NCBI GenBank assembly: GCA_031555935.1
Contig: JAVBTX010000020.1
Location: 5,308-69,307, forward strand
DNA length: 64,000 bases
Reading direction: 5' to 3'
Source: Roseburia_C sp031555935
GTDB taxonomy: Bacteria > Bacillota > Clostridia > Lachnospirales > Lachnospiraceae
Numbering within the stretch: the stretch's first letter is position 1; each line of letters starts with the position of its first letter. Below the pieces are notes generated by a model, which had not been told where the DNA came from, did not search any database, and saw nothing but the letters and a program-made list of their open reading frames with translations. Both the position numbers and the translations under genes were made by a program. Positions 42,483 through 51,243 of the stretch are shown piece after piece.

Positions 42483-43769
42483 TTAATTTAATGGAATTAA
42501 TTTTTCTTTACCACCCATATACATTTGCAACGCTTTTGGAACATTCACACTGCCATCTGCATTTAAGTTATTCTCCAGGAATGCAATTAACATTCGTGGT
42601 GGTGCTACTACCGTATTATTTAAAGTATGGGCAAAATATTTTCCGTCTTTTGCTTTGACCCGGATTTTTAGTCTTCTTGCCTGTGCATCACCTAAGTTTG
42701 AACAGCTTCCCACTTCGAAATATTTCTGCTGTCTTGGCGACCATGCTTCCACATCACAAGACTTGACTTTTAGGTCGGCCAAATCCCCCGAACAGCACTC
42801 CAATGTTCGCACTGGAATATCCAAGCTACGGAATAAATCAACGGTGTTCTGCCACAATTTATCATACCAAGCCATTGAATCTTCTGGCTTACAAACGACT
42901 ATCATTTCCTGCTTTTCAAACTGGTGAATGCGGTATACACCACGTTCCTCGATACCATGTGCACCTTTTTCTTTACGGAAACATGGCGAATAGCTGGTCA
43001 AGGTATGTGGCAATTTCTCTTCTTCATTAATCGTGTCAATGAATTTACCAATCATCGAATGCTCGGAGGTTCCGATTAAGTACAAGTCTTCGCCCTCGAT
43101 TTTGTACATCATCGCATCCATTTCCTCGAAACTCATTACGCCGGTTACAACGTTGCTGCGAATCATGTACGGTGGTATGCAGTAGGTAAATCCGCGGTCA
43201 ATCATAAAATCTCTGGCATAGGAAATAACTGCTGAATGAAGTCTGGCGATATCACCCATTAAATAATAGAAGCCATTTCCGGCTACCTTGCCAGCGGCAT
43301 CAATATCAATTCCGTCAAAACGCTCCATAATCTGGGCATGATATGGCACTTCAAAGTCAGGAACGACAGGCTCACCGTATTTTTGAATCTCAACATTGCA
43401 GGAATCATCTGCTCCAATTGGTACTGATGGGTCAATGATGTTTGGAATCGACATCATAATGCTGTTAATCTTTTCTTGTAATTCACGCTCCTGCTCCTCT
43501 AACTCACCCAGACGAGCGGCATCTTTTTCAACTTGTGCTTTGAGCGCCATTGCTTCGTCCTTTTTACCCTCTTTCATCAGGCCGCCGATTTGTTTGGATA
43601 CGGCATTCCGATTCGCTCGAAGGGCATCGGCTTCCTGCTGAGCGCTGCGGGCCTTGGCATCTAATTCAATCACTTCATCAACGAACGCCAGCTTGTGCTC
43701 CTGGAATTTGTTCTTAATATTTTGTTTTACAACTTCTGGATTCTCTCTTAAAAATTTCAAATCAATCAT
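42483..43769 (-). CDS. serS: Seryl-tRNA synthetase
   Basis: The 428-aa enzyme charges tRNA-Ser with serine. The N-terminal coiled-coil arm that grips the tRNA (about 30-100) is followed by the class II catalytic domain. Motif 2 contains SYSPCFRKEKGAHGIEERGVYRIHQF and motif 3 contains NNTVVAPPRMLIAFLENN. AAGGAGA precedes the ATG. Only 41 bases separate it from the toxin gene upstream, with no T-box or promoter visible, so it may be transcribed from the toxin-antitoxin promoter. Confidence 0.98.
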   Translation of the reverse strand: MIDLKFLRENPEVVKQNIKNKFQEHKLAFVDEVIELDAKARSAQQEADALRANRNAVSKQIGGLMKEGKKDEAMALKAQVEKDAARLGELEEQERELQEKINSIMMSIPNIIDPSVPIGADDSCNVEIQKYGEPVVPDFEVPYHAQIMERFDGIDIDAAGKVAGNGFYYLMGDIARLHSAVISYARDFMIDRGFTYCIPPYMIRSNVVTGVMSFEEMDAMMYKIEGEDLYLIGTSEHSMIGKFIDTINEEEKLPHTLTSYSPCFRKEKGAHGIEERGVYRIHQFEKQEMIVVCKPEDSMAWYDKLWQNTVDLFRSLDIPVRTLECCSGDLADLKVKSCDVEAWSPRQQKYFEVGSCSNLGDAQARRLKIRVKAKDGKYFAHTLNNTVVAPPRMLIAFLENNLNADGSVNVPKALQMYMGGKEKLIPLN

Positions 43770-43810
43770 TCTTTATTTCTCCTTCATCTTATATTGCCGT
43801 ACTCTTATTT

Positions 43811-44101
43811 TCATTTGCGAAAAATGCCTAACAAATAGACATTCTCGTCATCCTTTACTTTAAAAATAACCTTGTAATCGGTATCGGACAATTCGGCTTC
43901 CCGATAATTCTTATATTCAAAATGCCGGTCCCGGCACACTGGATATTTGTATGGTTTTTCTTTTAGGTTCGCAAGCACCGCCTCTAAACTAGCTAAGAAA
44001 TGCGGAGCCGTATAAGAATGTTCATTCCGCCGCAGCAGATGGTACATTAGCTGGTCCAAATGCTCCTCAGCCCGCTCAGTTATCATCACATTATAATTCA
44101 T
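43811..44101 (-). CDS. RelE/ParE-family toxin
   Basis: The 96-aa protein shows the family pattern: ITERAEEHLDQLMYHLL (first helix pair), LANLKEKPYKYPVC, the strand REAELSDTDYKVIFKVKDDENVYLLGIFRK. RelE-type members cut mRNA at the ribosome, ParE-type members block gyrase; which applies is not clear. It overlaps the antitoxin gene by 11 bp. An unusual position directly before serS. Confidence 0.88.
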   Translation of the reverse strand: MNYNVMITERAEEHLDQLMYHLLRRNEHSYTAPHFLASLEAVLANLKEKPYKYPVCRDRHFEYKNYREAELSDTDYKVIFKVKDDENVYLLGIFRK

Positions 44102-44351
44102 AGCGTTCCCTCATTAATGCCACACAGGCACTGGCATCCTTTACCTTGGCTTCGATTATCTGGTCCTCGGCAACCTCCAAATCACGATTCATCTGAATAT
44201 GATAGTAGATTCCGTCATAACATTCAATACTCATAATTACCATGTCGCCATAACCATTCTTGGTAATATAAATTGGTTCCTCGGCCTTGTGACATAGCTC
44301 AGAAATCTCTGAGGTGTTCTTCAAATCCTTAATTGGAATAATTTGCGGCAT
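44091..44351 (-). CDS. Phd/YefM-family antitoxin
   Basis: The 86-aa protein begins with the family's MPQIIPIKDLKNTSEISELC, followed by EEPIYITKNGYGDMVIMSIE, the beta-strand and helix that bind operator DNA. The C-terminal part would wrap around the toxin. AAAGGAGGAG precedes the ATG. It probably represses its own promoter together with the toxin. Confidence 0.92.
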   Translation of the reverse strand: MPQIIPIKDLKNTSEISELCHKAEEPIYITKNGYGDMVIMSIECYDGIYYHIQMNRDLEVAEDQIIEAKVKDASACVALMRERYEL

Positions 44352-44378
44352 CGTATCTCCTCCTTTAATTGTGGCATT

Positions 44379-44407
44379 ATTATACCATTATTGTACCTTA
44401 TTTACAA
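44379..44407 (-). promoter_or_regulatory. Toxin-antitoxin promoter
   Basis: Minus-strand TTGTAA (44402-44407), 17-bp spacer, TATAAT (44379-44384). The -10 region lies in a short direct repeat (GGTACAATAATGGTATAATAATG), a plausible antitoxin site. Confidence 0.7.
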
Positions 44408-44431
44408 TTGATTTATACCCATGTTTCCTCA

Positions 44432-44497
44432 CAGTTGATTTTTTCAACCAAAATCAACTGCAAATCCATTGTTATTTTTTCAAATAAAACGTACAAT
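44432..44497 (+). promoter_or_regulatory. XRE regulator promoter with 11-bp inverted repeat
   Basis: CAGTTGATTTT (44432-44442) and AAAATCAACTG (44450-44460) form a perfect 11-bp inverted repeat with a 7-base spacer, directly before TTGTTA (44469-44474), a 17-bp spacer and TACAAT (44492-44497). It is probably the binding site of the XRE regulator; it could alternatively form a weak hairpin. Confidence 0.65.
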
Positions 44498-44520
44498 ACC
44501 TATATGAGGAGGTGCCGTGA

Positions 44521-45621
44521 ATGAACGAAATTAACATTTCCAAAACGCTGGTTGCCAAACGCAAAGAAAGAGGGATTACCCAGGATGAGCTGGCAAAGCA
44601 TATGGGCGTTTCCAAGGCTTCTGTATCCAAATGGGAAACCGGACAAAGCTACCCCGATATTACTTTTTTACCACAATTGGCTACGTATTTTAATATTTCA
44701 GTTGACGAATTAATCCATTACGAACCACAGATGCTAGAGAAGGATATCCGTAAATTATATCACCGCTTAGCCGATGATTTTTCCACCCGGCCATTTGCTC
44801 AGGTCTTAGATGAGATAAGGGAATATACCAAAAAATACTATTCCTGTTTCCCGCTGCTCTTCCAAATGGGTGCACTGGTTATCAACTATCATACACTGGC
44901 CGAAGACCAAGAACGTTTCGAGCTGATTCGTGAAGTCATGGACTGGTTCATTCGAATTAAAACGGAGTGCAGCGATGCTGCCTACTGCCAGCAGGCCATT
45001 GCGATGGAGGCGCTCTGCCATATGCTTTTATCTGAGCCGGCAATGATAATTGATTTGCTAGATGGCTATGACCGGCCAACGTTTTCAGCCACCAGCCTAT
45101 TAGCTACGGGATATGCCATGCTCGGTGATACCCCAAGTTCCCAGCGAATTCTTCAGACGGGCATCTACCAGAACCTACTTAGTATGCTGCAAAATCTAAG
45201 TTACTTGTTACAGCAATCTGTCACCGAACCAGAAAAATCCAGTCAGATTATCAAACGGATTTTTGCCCTTGTTGATGCTTTCGAGGTTGAACAGCTGCAT
45301 CCCGGATTTTTACTTCCGGTCTATCTGTTAATTGCACAGCTTGATGCTGCGGGAAACAGGGTGGAGGATGCCTTAGAGATGCTGCAAAAATATTGTAACT
45401 TAGCCGCCAATGGTACGTTTCCATTAACCCTGCACGGAGATGATTTCTTTGATAAAATTGACCTTTGGATGAGCGAATTTGGAATTGATTTGGAACCGCC
45501 GAGAAGTGAGCCGGATATCAAAAAAAGTATTCTCGAATCGATAACACAGAATCCGGTATTTGCACCATTATCAGAAAACCCACAGTATCAACAAATTATT
45601 CAAACTCTAGCAACCATATAA
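44521..45621 (+). CDS. XRE-family regulator with long helical C-terminal domain
   Basis: The 366-aa protein opens with a helix-turn-helix (residues 7-62, RGITQDELAKHMGVSKASVSKWETG). The remaining 300 residues are helical and TPR-like in pattern, without an enzymatic motif, and may bind a peptide or partner protein. It is followed after 41 bp by a YxlEFG-like transporter unit, which it probably controls. GAGGAGGTG precedes the start. Confidence 0.88.
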   Translation: MNEINISKTLVAKRKERGITQDELAKHMGVSKASVSKWETGQSYPDITFLPQLATYFNISVDELIHYEPQMLEKDIRKLYHRLADDFSTRPFAQVLDEIREYTKKYYSCFPLLFQMGALVINYHTLAEDQERFELIREVMDWFIRIKTECSDAAYCQQAIAMEALCHMLLSEPAMIIDLLDGYDRPTFSATSLLATGYAMLGDTPSSQRILQTGIYQNLLSMLQNLSYLLQQSVTEPEKSSQIIKRIFALVDAFEVEQLHPGFLLPVYLLIAQLDAAGNRVEDALEMLQKYCNLAANGTFPLTLHGDDFFDKIDLWMSEFGIDLEPPRSEPDIKKSILESITQNPVFAPLSENPQYQQIIQTLATI

Positions 45622-45662
45622 AAAAGCCCACACACCTGGGGCACTACTAGGAGGATTATATT

Positions 45663-45866
45663 ATGGAAAACATCACCCAATTCTTACCTTTTTTAATTCC
45701 GATTATTGTGATTGAATTAGGGCTTGCGATTACCGCACTGATTCATGTGCTAAGACATCCGCACTACAAAATCGGCAACAAACCGATGTGGATCGTGATC
45801 GTTTGTTTCCTGCAAATCATTGGACCTATTGTTTACTTTGCACTTGGAAGGGGCGATGAGGAATGA
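45663..45866 (+). CDS. Small membrane protein with PLD nuclease N-terminal domain (YxlE-like)
   Basis: The 67-aa protein has two transmembrane helices and the closing motif IVYFALGRGDEE that defines the PLDc_N family. In Bacillus subtilis YxlE, of this family, sits with the ABC genes yxlF and yxlG, the same order as here. TAGGAGG precedes the ATG and the stop overlaps the ATPase start by 4 bp. Its role is unclear; it may help assemble or regulate the transporter. Confidence 0.85.
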   Translation: MENITQFLPFLIPIIVIELGLAITALIHVLRHPHYKIGNKPMWIVIVCFLQIIGPIVYFALGRGDEE

Positions 45867-46777
45867 GCATTCTGACAATCGACAAGCTAAATAAGAGCTT
45901 TGGCTCTCATATTGTGATTGATGGCTTAAGTTTGACCGTTCCAGAAGGAAGCATCTACGGATTTCTCGGTCCAAACGGAGCCGGCAAAACAACGACCATG
46001 AAAATGATTCTCGGTCTTTTGAAACCTGACAGCGGTACAATTACCGTCTGCGGCGAGAACGTTTGCTACGGCGAAACAAAAACGAACCGGCATATTGGCT
46101 TTCTGCCGGATGTTCCTGAATTTTATAACTACATGCGGCCGAAAGAATATTTAGCACTCTGTGGTGAAATCACCGGATTAGAGTCTGCTTTTATCAAAAC
46201 CAAGTCAGCAGAATTATTAGCGCTTGTTGGATTAAATACCAACAAAAAAATTGGTGGATTTTCGCGTGGAATGAAACAGCGATTGGGAATTGCTCAGGCT
46301 CTGTTAAATGAACCTAAGCTATTGATTTGCGACGAACCAACTTCTGCTCTTGACCCAGTCGGCCGCAAAGAAATCCTCGATATCTTATCATCGGTGAAGG
46401 GCAAAACCACAATTATTTTTTCCACCCATATTCTCTCTGACGTGGAGCGTATCTGCGACCATGTGGCTGTACTCAACAAGGGTAAGCTGGCCCTTAACAG
46501 TACCCTGAGTGAATTAAAACAAAGCAAACGGAATGACAAAATCTGCATTGAATTTATCTCCAAGGCAGAACTTGAGCGTTTCATAATGGCTGATACGATA
46601 AAACTTATGGAGCGGAATCAGGATCCTGACAGTTTTGTTGTAACAATTCATTCCAATGATATTGCGGAAACCAAGCGACAGATTTTTCATGTTTTCTCGG
46701 ATTTATCTATTTATCCAGAACGTGTTGAAGTATTAGAGCCAACCTTAGAGAGTCTATTTATGGAGGTGATTCAATGA
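45863..46777 (+). CDS. ABC transporter ATP-binding protein (YxlF-like)
   Basis: The 304-aa protein has Walker A GPNGAGKTTTMKMIL, signature FSRGMKQRLG, Walker B LLICDEPTSALDPVG and switch FSTHILSDVERIC. The C-terminal 90 residues are the extension typical of ABC-2 drug or peptide exporters. Overlaps of 4 bp with both neighbours show tight coupling with the PLDc_N protein and the permease. Confidence 0.94.
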   Translation: MSILTIDKLNKSFGSHIVIDGLSLTVPEGSIYGFLGPNGAGKTTTMKMILGLLKPDSGTITVCGENVCYGETKTNRHIGFLPDVPEFYNYMRPKEYLALCGEITGLESAFIKTKSAELLALVGLNTNKKIGGFSRGMKQRLGIAQALLNEPKLLICDEPTSALDPVGRKEILDILSSVKGKTTIIFSTHILSDVERICDHVAVLNKGKLALNSTLSELKQSKRNDKICIEFISKAELERFIMADTIKLMERNQDPDSFVVTIHSNDIAETKRQIFHVFSDLSIYPERVEVLEPTLESLFMEVIQ

Positions 46778-47532
46778 GAGCCTATTTTGCCTTTGTCAAA
46801 AAGGAATTGCTAGAAAGTGTCAGAACCTACAAGCTTATGCTGGTTCTCATCGTATTTTTATTGTTTGGAATGCTGAATCCGATTACCGCCAAAATCACTC
46901 CTGAGTTAATGGCTTCATTTATGCCGGAGGGGATGAACATTACCATTCCAGAACCATCCGCCAGTGATGCCTGGGTCCAGTTTTACAAAAATATGCCGTT
47001 ACAGATTGTTGTCTTTATGATTCTATTTAGCGGTATGATTGCCAATGAGATTTCTGGCGGAACACTTGTCAACATGCTGACCAAAGGATTGAAACGAGGG
47101 ACGGTAATTCTATCCAAGCTTACGGTTATGTCGATTATCTGGACGGTAGCTTACTATCTTTGCTTTTTTATCACCTATGGTTATACACTGTACCTGCTAC
47201 CGGGTGATTTGCCACATCTGTTCTTTAGCTCTTTTTGTATGTGGCTGTTTGGGATTCTGCTAATTGTTATTATGCTGCTCGGTGGTGCGCTATTTGCCAA
47301 TATCTACGGCTCACTGCTCCTAACTGGCGGCTCCGCCGTTGCTCTGATGCTGCTGAACATTGTTCCTAAGTTGCAAAAATGGAATCCAATGCGATTATCT
47401 TCAGACAATATGGGGCTGTTAATGGGGCAAATGACAACTACAGATTTTCGAACGGCGGCGCTTGTAACAGTAGCACTATTTCTGGTGCTTTTGGCGGGAA
47501 CTTTGGTTCTTTTTAATCGTCGAAAAGTATAA
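46774..47532 (+). CDS. ABC-2-type permease (YxlG-like)
   Basis: The 252-aa protein has six transmembrane helices and the cytoplasmic segment SGGTLVNMLTKGLKRGTVILSK seen in this family. It is the membrane partner of the preceding ATPase (4-bp overlap). Substrate unknown. Confidence 0.9.
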   Translation: MRAYFAFVKKELLESVRTYKLMLVLIVFLLFGMLNPITAKITPELMASFMPEGMNITIPEPSASDAWVQFYKNMPLQIVVFMILFSGMIANEISGGTLVNMLTKGLKRGTVILSKLTVMSIIWTVAYYLCFFITYGYTLYLLPGDLPHLFFSSFCMWLFGILLIVIMLLGGALFANIYGSLLLTGGSAVALMLLNIVPKLQKWNPMRLSSDNMGLLMGQMTTTDFRTAALVTVALFLVLLAGTLVLFNRRKV

Positions 47533-47542
47533 TTTTAAGCAC

Positions 47543-47576
47543 AACCGCACTCATATCAGCCGCTGTGAGTGCGGTT
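47543..47576. terminator. Terminator between the YxlG-like and GDPD genes
   Basis: AACCGCACTC pairs perfectly with GAGTGCGGTT; the loop is 14 bases. Convergent genes on each side probably share it, though the T-runs are short. Confidence 0.75.
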
Positions 47577-47592
47577 AAACTTTATATTGACG

Positions 47593-48318
47593 TTAATCTT
47601 CATGCAATACCTCTCGCATCACATCTGGATAATTCCCGATAATTCCATATACCCGTGCCGCTGCAAGCATCTCCATATCTGCCCGCTCATTTACCGTCCA
47701 AGCATTCAGCTTCATGCCGCAAGCGGCTGCCTCAAACAGTACCTCCATCATGATTGTCCGATAATTAACATTGATGTAGTCCGCCCCCAACCGCTTCGCA
47801 TATTCCACTAGTCCAACCATCTGGCTTTCCTCCAAAATAGCACAGGAGATATCTGGAGCAATTTTTTTTGTCTGCAAGATGGAGTGGTGATTAAACGAAG
47901 ATATGATTACCGAGTTCCTTAATTCATACTCATCAATCAACGCTACCACCTTTTCTTCAATGTCTAAATAAGTGTGATAATTTGTTTTCAGTTCAATATT
48001 AGTTATAATCGGTTCACTTTTCACCAATTCAAAATACTCCCGCAGTGTCGGTATCTGATTCCAGCCAAATTGCCCCGTGTATTTTCCCGAAGCATCAAGC
48101 TGTTTTAATTCTGCTTTTGTATACTCCCAAATATAACCTTTTATGCCGGTAGTCCGTTTTAATGACTCATCATGAAGAATCATTACCTCGCCATCTCTTG
48201 ATAGCTGTACATCCAGTTCAATACCATCGCAGCCGGCTTCTAACGCCTTTTCAAATGCCAGCAGCGTGTTTTCTGGGTACTTTCCCGAGAACCCTCGGTG
48301 AGCAAAACCAAGTGTCAT
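47593..48318 (-). CDS. Glycerophosphodiester phosphodiesterase
   Basis: The 241-aa protein has the GDPD barrel signature at its start: FAHRGFSGKYPENTLLAFEKA, then GIELDVQLSRDGEVMILHDESL, with the catalytic histidines and the metal-binding E and D. There is no signal peptide, so it acts in the cytoplasm, splitting glycerophosphodiesters to glycerol-3-phosphate and an alcohol (UgpQ-like). GGAGG precedes the ATG. Confidence 0.94.
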   Translation of the reverse strand: MTLGFAHRGFSGKYPENTLLAFEKALEAGCDGIELDVQLSRDGEVMILHDESLKRTTGIKGYIWEYTKAELKQLDASGKYTGQFGWNQIPTLREYFELVKSEPIITNIELKTNYHTYLDIEEKVVALIDEYELRNSVIISSFNHHSILQTKKIAPDISCAILEESQMVGLVEYAKRLGADYINVNYRTIMMEVLFEAAACGMKLNAWTVNERADMEMLAAARVYGIIGNYPDVMREVLHED

Positions 48319-48347
48319 AACATCCTCCTAATTTTTCCAGACACAAA

Positions 48348-48396
48348 AGGAGCTATGCCAGGATAACGCCTACAGCTCTATCCCTACACAACTCCT
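48348..48396 (-). terminator. Hairpin region after the MacB-like operon
   Basis: AGGAG (48348-48352) pairs with CTCCT (48392-48396), enclosing AGCT/AGCT and GGATA/TATCC pairings, with TTTTG on the minus strand after the stem. Confidence 0.6.
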
Positions 48397-48410
48397 CTTT
48401 CGTCTTTTAT

Positions 48411-49664
48411 TTATTCATGTCTTAATGCTTCAATTGGATCTAAGTTTGCCGCTTTATAAGATGGCAACAGTCCAAAGACAATTCCGATAATCATTGAGAA
48501 CAATACTGCCACAACTGCGGCTGGAGCACTAATTGCTACTGGCATCTCACTTAAGCGGGAAATTGCTTCCGCCAGAATAATACCAACAATGACACCTAAC
48601 AATCCGCCCAGGCTAGTCAGCACTGCAGCCTCGGTTAAGAACTGGCTAAGAATCACTGATTTTCTCGCGCCAATTGCCTTTTTCAAACCGATTTCACTCG
48701 TACGCTCTGTAACTGATACCAGCATAATATTCATTACACCAATACCACCAACTATCAAGGAAATTCCCGCAATCCAAATCAACATCGTATTGGTTGACTG
48801 GCTTAACTGCTGAATTTCTTTTGCTTGCTCTAATAAATCCTGCGATTTGTATTTAATTGTCTCATCACTAACAGATAAATATGAATTCAAGATATCGGCA
48901 CTTTTCTTACCTGCGCCAGTCATTGCCTCGGTGCTAGATGCTTTTACAACTAACTGCTGTGGTTCATCATATTGATAAACAATCGGCCATGTTGTATCGG
49001 GAATAAATACCTTACCACTACTGTCCTGATAATACGTATAATAATCCTCCATGCTGTTGATAACCGGCTCAAACACGCTCGATTTTTCAACAACACCAAT
49101 TACTTCATATGGCTCCTGCTTAATCTCAATTGTCTTTCCTACGGGATCTTCACCCTGGAACAATGCCGCTGAAGAATCCTTATCCAGAATTGCTACCTTA
49201 TGGAATTTGCTGTAATCATCAGCAGAGAATCCTCGGCCTCGCTGAATAATATAGTTGCAGGTACTCATGTAACTCTGGTCGATGCCCATCACGGAGCCAC
49301 CAGAAAGAGACGTATTCAGATAATAGATACCATCATAGTCCTGTCTCTTTAAATACAAGGATGCAGACTCTACTTCCTCTAAATCTTTTATCTGCTGGAA
49401 GACACTGTCCGATATCACCGGTATTCCATCTGGGATTGGATTCCAAGAAAATTCATAGGTCCAGTCACCCTGATAGATCTGAATATCTACTGTATTACTA
49501 CCAGAACCAATCAAGTTCTGCTCAATTTGTTTATTTGTTCCTTTAATCGTTGACACAATGGCAATAATTGCGGCAATACCAATAATAATACCAAGCATGG
49601 TCAGGAACGAACGCATCTTATGGGACCAAATCCCCTGAAATGATAATCTTATATTTTCAAACAT
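48411..49664 (-). CDS. MacB/FtsX-type ABC transporter permease
   Basis: The 417-aa protein has the MacB fold: an N-terminal helix (RSFLTMLGIIIGIAAIIAIVS), a large extracellular MacB_PCD domain (about 45-270) and three C-terminal helices with the FtsX motif ERTSEIGLKKAIGARKSVILSQFLTEA. It uses ATP from the partner to move a substrate by mechanotransmission at the outer face. It is the last gene of an operon with an ATPase and two adaptors. Confidence 0.93.
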   Translation of the reverse strand: MFENIRLSFQGIWSHKMRSFLTMLGIIIGIAAIIAIVSTIKGTNKQIEQNLIGSGSNTVDIQIYQGDWTYEFSWNPIPDGIPVISDSVFQQIKDLEEVESASLYLKRQDYDGIYYLNTSLSGGSVMGIDQSYMSTCNYIIQRGRGFSADDYSKFHKVAILDKDSSAALFQGEDPVGKTIEIKQEPYEVIGVVEKSSVFEPVINSMEDYYTYYQDSSGKVFIPDTTWPIVYQYDEPQQLVVKASSTEAMTGAGKKSADILNSYLSVSDETIKYKSQDLLEQAKEIQQLSQSTNTMLIWIAGISLIVGGIGVMNIMLVSVTERTSEIGLKKAIGARKSVILSQFLTEAAVLTSLGGLLGVIVGIILAEAISRLSEMPVAISAPAAVVAVLFSMIIGIVFGLLPSYKAANLDPIEALRHE

Positions 49665-49677
49665 GTGCTTTCCCCTC

Positions 49678-51243
49678 CTACCATGAAATGTTGTCGACGT
49701 CTAAAATCTTAACGCCTTCTTTCGCTGTTTTACCGTAAGGGAATGCAATCCGGTCACTGGAAGACAAACCACTCTTGATTAACATTCCGGAACCGTATAC
49801 TGTTCTTCCTGTTACATATTGCTTCACCAGGGAACCATCCTCATCAGCCTTTAAGACATAGTATCTTCCGCTCTCCTCACGAATATAGGAGCGATCAATA
49901 CAAATGGCTTCGCCAGTGCTTACGTTGTCATCAACATTCATTGTCAGCTGTACATATTCACCATTGTTAAGTCCAGTTGAATCTTGAATGTATGCGGTAT
50001 AGCTGTAGTATGAAGAATTCGGATTTCCTTCGCCGGAGTAACCAGAAGCTTCTGGGTAATCAGAGATTTCTGTAATTGTTGCCTCAAATGACATACCACT
50101 GTCCCATGACATCGCAGTTACTAGCTGGCCCACCTTAACCTTATCCAATACCATCTCGCTCAAGGTTCCTTTTACATACAAGCCATCTGAGCCAGACACG
50201 GACAAAAATGGAGTGCCATCATTCGGTGGATTCTCTGGATCAGAAACCTTCTTGATGGTGCCATTAATCTTGGCATACGCAATGCCGCTTTCACATTCTT
50301 TCTGATATGATTGATAATCCAAATCAGCAGAACGCTTATCCAAATCAAGGTCCCTCAGCTCTGCCTCTTTTTCACGAATCTTTTTCGCTAGTTCCGCCGC
50401 CGTATATCCCTCTGGTTCTTCATATCCATCGTCTTCTACATCTGGCACTTCAGGAACATCATCATCAACCTCTGGTTCTTCAATCTCGGCGCGATTTAAT
50501 ACTGACCACTGTGAGTCAGCATCGACTTCATTCATTGCCGCACCATTTACCATCCAAGAACTAATCAAGGTGCCCTTTTTGCTATTGCCTTCACGGATTT
50601 CAAAAATAGCAACAAAGGATTTTTCTTTTAAATAATTTAAATAGCTGCCCTTTACATAAGCATCCTTATTACACAGAAAATGAAATGGCTTCTCTTCGCT
50701 GCCGTCACCTGTATATGGCTTCGCCGTCTTTGAAATATAATTGTATGCATTTTTGGTCTTTTCTTTTACCGGCTTCTCCGGTGTCTCTGGCACTTCTGGC
50801 ACTTCTGGTTCCGTCTGTTCTGGCTCCTGTGGTTTTTCTGCAATCGGTGTCATATTTTTAAGTTCTGTCAATTCCTTTTGAGCCAGAGTGATTTCATTTT
50901 CAATATTCTGAATCTCTAACCCTTTCATTTCCAAGGAAATTTCCATCGTTGTGATATCATACTGCATTAACTTATCGCCAATGGCAACCTGCTGACCTTC
51001 TTCAACATATACCTCTGCCACCTGCTGGCTCATATCAAGATAAATGTCTTGTGATAAATCATTGGTTACCATGCCATAGCTTTGCATCTCATCGCCCCAA
51101 TATCCCCAGTTAATGTTAGATACCGGCACAACTTCTGCAACCAGACCTTTATCATGGTAGGATTTGTATGCGTACACTCCACCGCCTGCTGCACCTGCTA
51201 AAACGAGCAGAACAATGACAGTAATAATTATTTTCTTTTTCAT
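49678..51243 (-). CDS. Membrane-fusion adaptor protein with an inserted domain in its hairpin
   Basis: The 521-aa protein has an N-terminal transmembrane helix (5-25), a lipoyl-like part (YVEEGQQVAIGDKLMQYD) and the two helices of an adaptor hairpin (about 100-135 and 282-315). Between them is an insertion of about 145 residues, a proline/glutamate-rich linker (PEVPEVPETPEKPVKEKT), a compact segment of about 80 residues with one cysteine (KPFHFLCNKD), and an acidic linker. After the hairpin follow the beta-barrel and membrane-proximal domains. Adaptors normally have an uninterrupted hairpin, so the inserted domain probably projects at the wall. It starts 4 bp inside the ATPase end. Confidence 0.88.
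   Translation of the reverse strand: MKKKIIITVIVLLVLAGAAGGGVYAYKSYHDKGLVAEVVPVSNINWGYWGDEMQSYGMVTNDLSQDIYLDMSQQVAEVYVEEGQQVAIGDKLMQYDITTMEISLEMKGLEIQNIENEITLAQKELTELKNMTPIAEKPQEPEQTEPEVPEVPETPEKPVKEKTKNAYNYISKTAKPYTGDGSEEKPFHFLCNKDAYVKGSYLNYLKEKSFVAIFEIREGNSKKGTLISSWMVNGAAMNEVDADSQWSVLNRAEIEEPEVDDDVPEVPDVEDDGYEEPEGYTAAELAKKIREKEAELRDLDLDKRSADLDYQSYQKECESGIAYAKINGTIKKVSDPENPPNDGTPFLSVSGSDGLYVKGTLSEMVLDKVKVGQLVTAMSWDSGMSFEATITEISDYPEASGYSGEGNPNSSYYSYTAYIQDSTGLNNGEYVQLTMNVDDNVSTGEAICIDRSYIREESGRYYVLKADEDGSLVKQYVTGRTVYGSGMLIKSGLSSSDRIAFPYGKTAKEGVKILDVDNISW

Noticed and set aside
43770..43810. T-box leader for serS
   Set aside because: The 41-bp gap to the toxin gene is far too short for a T-box.
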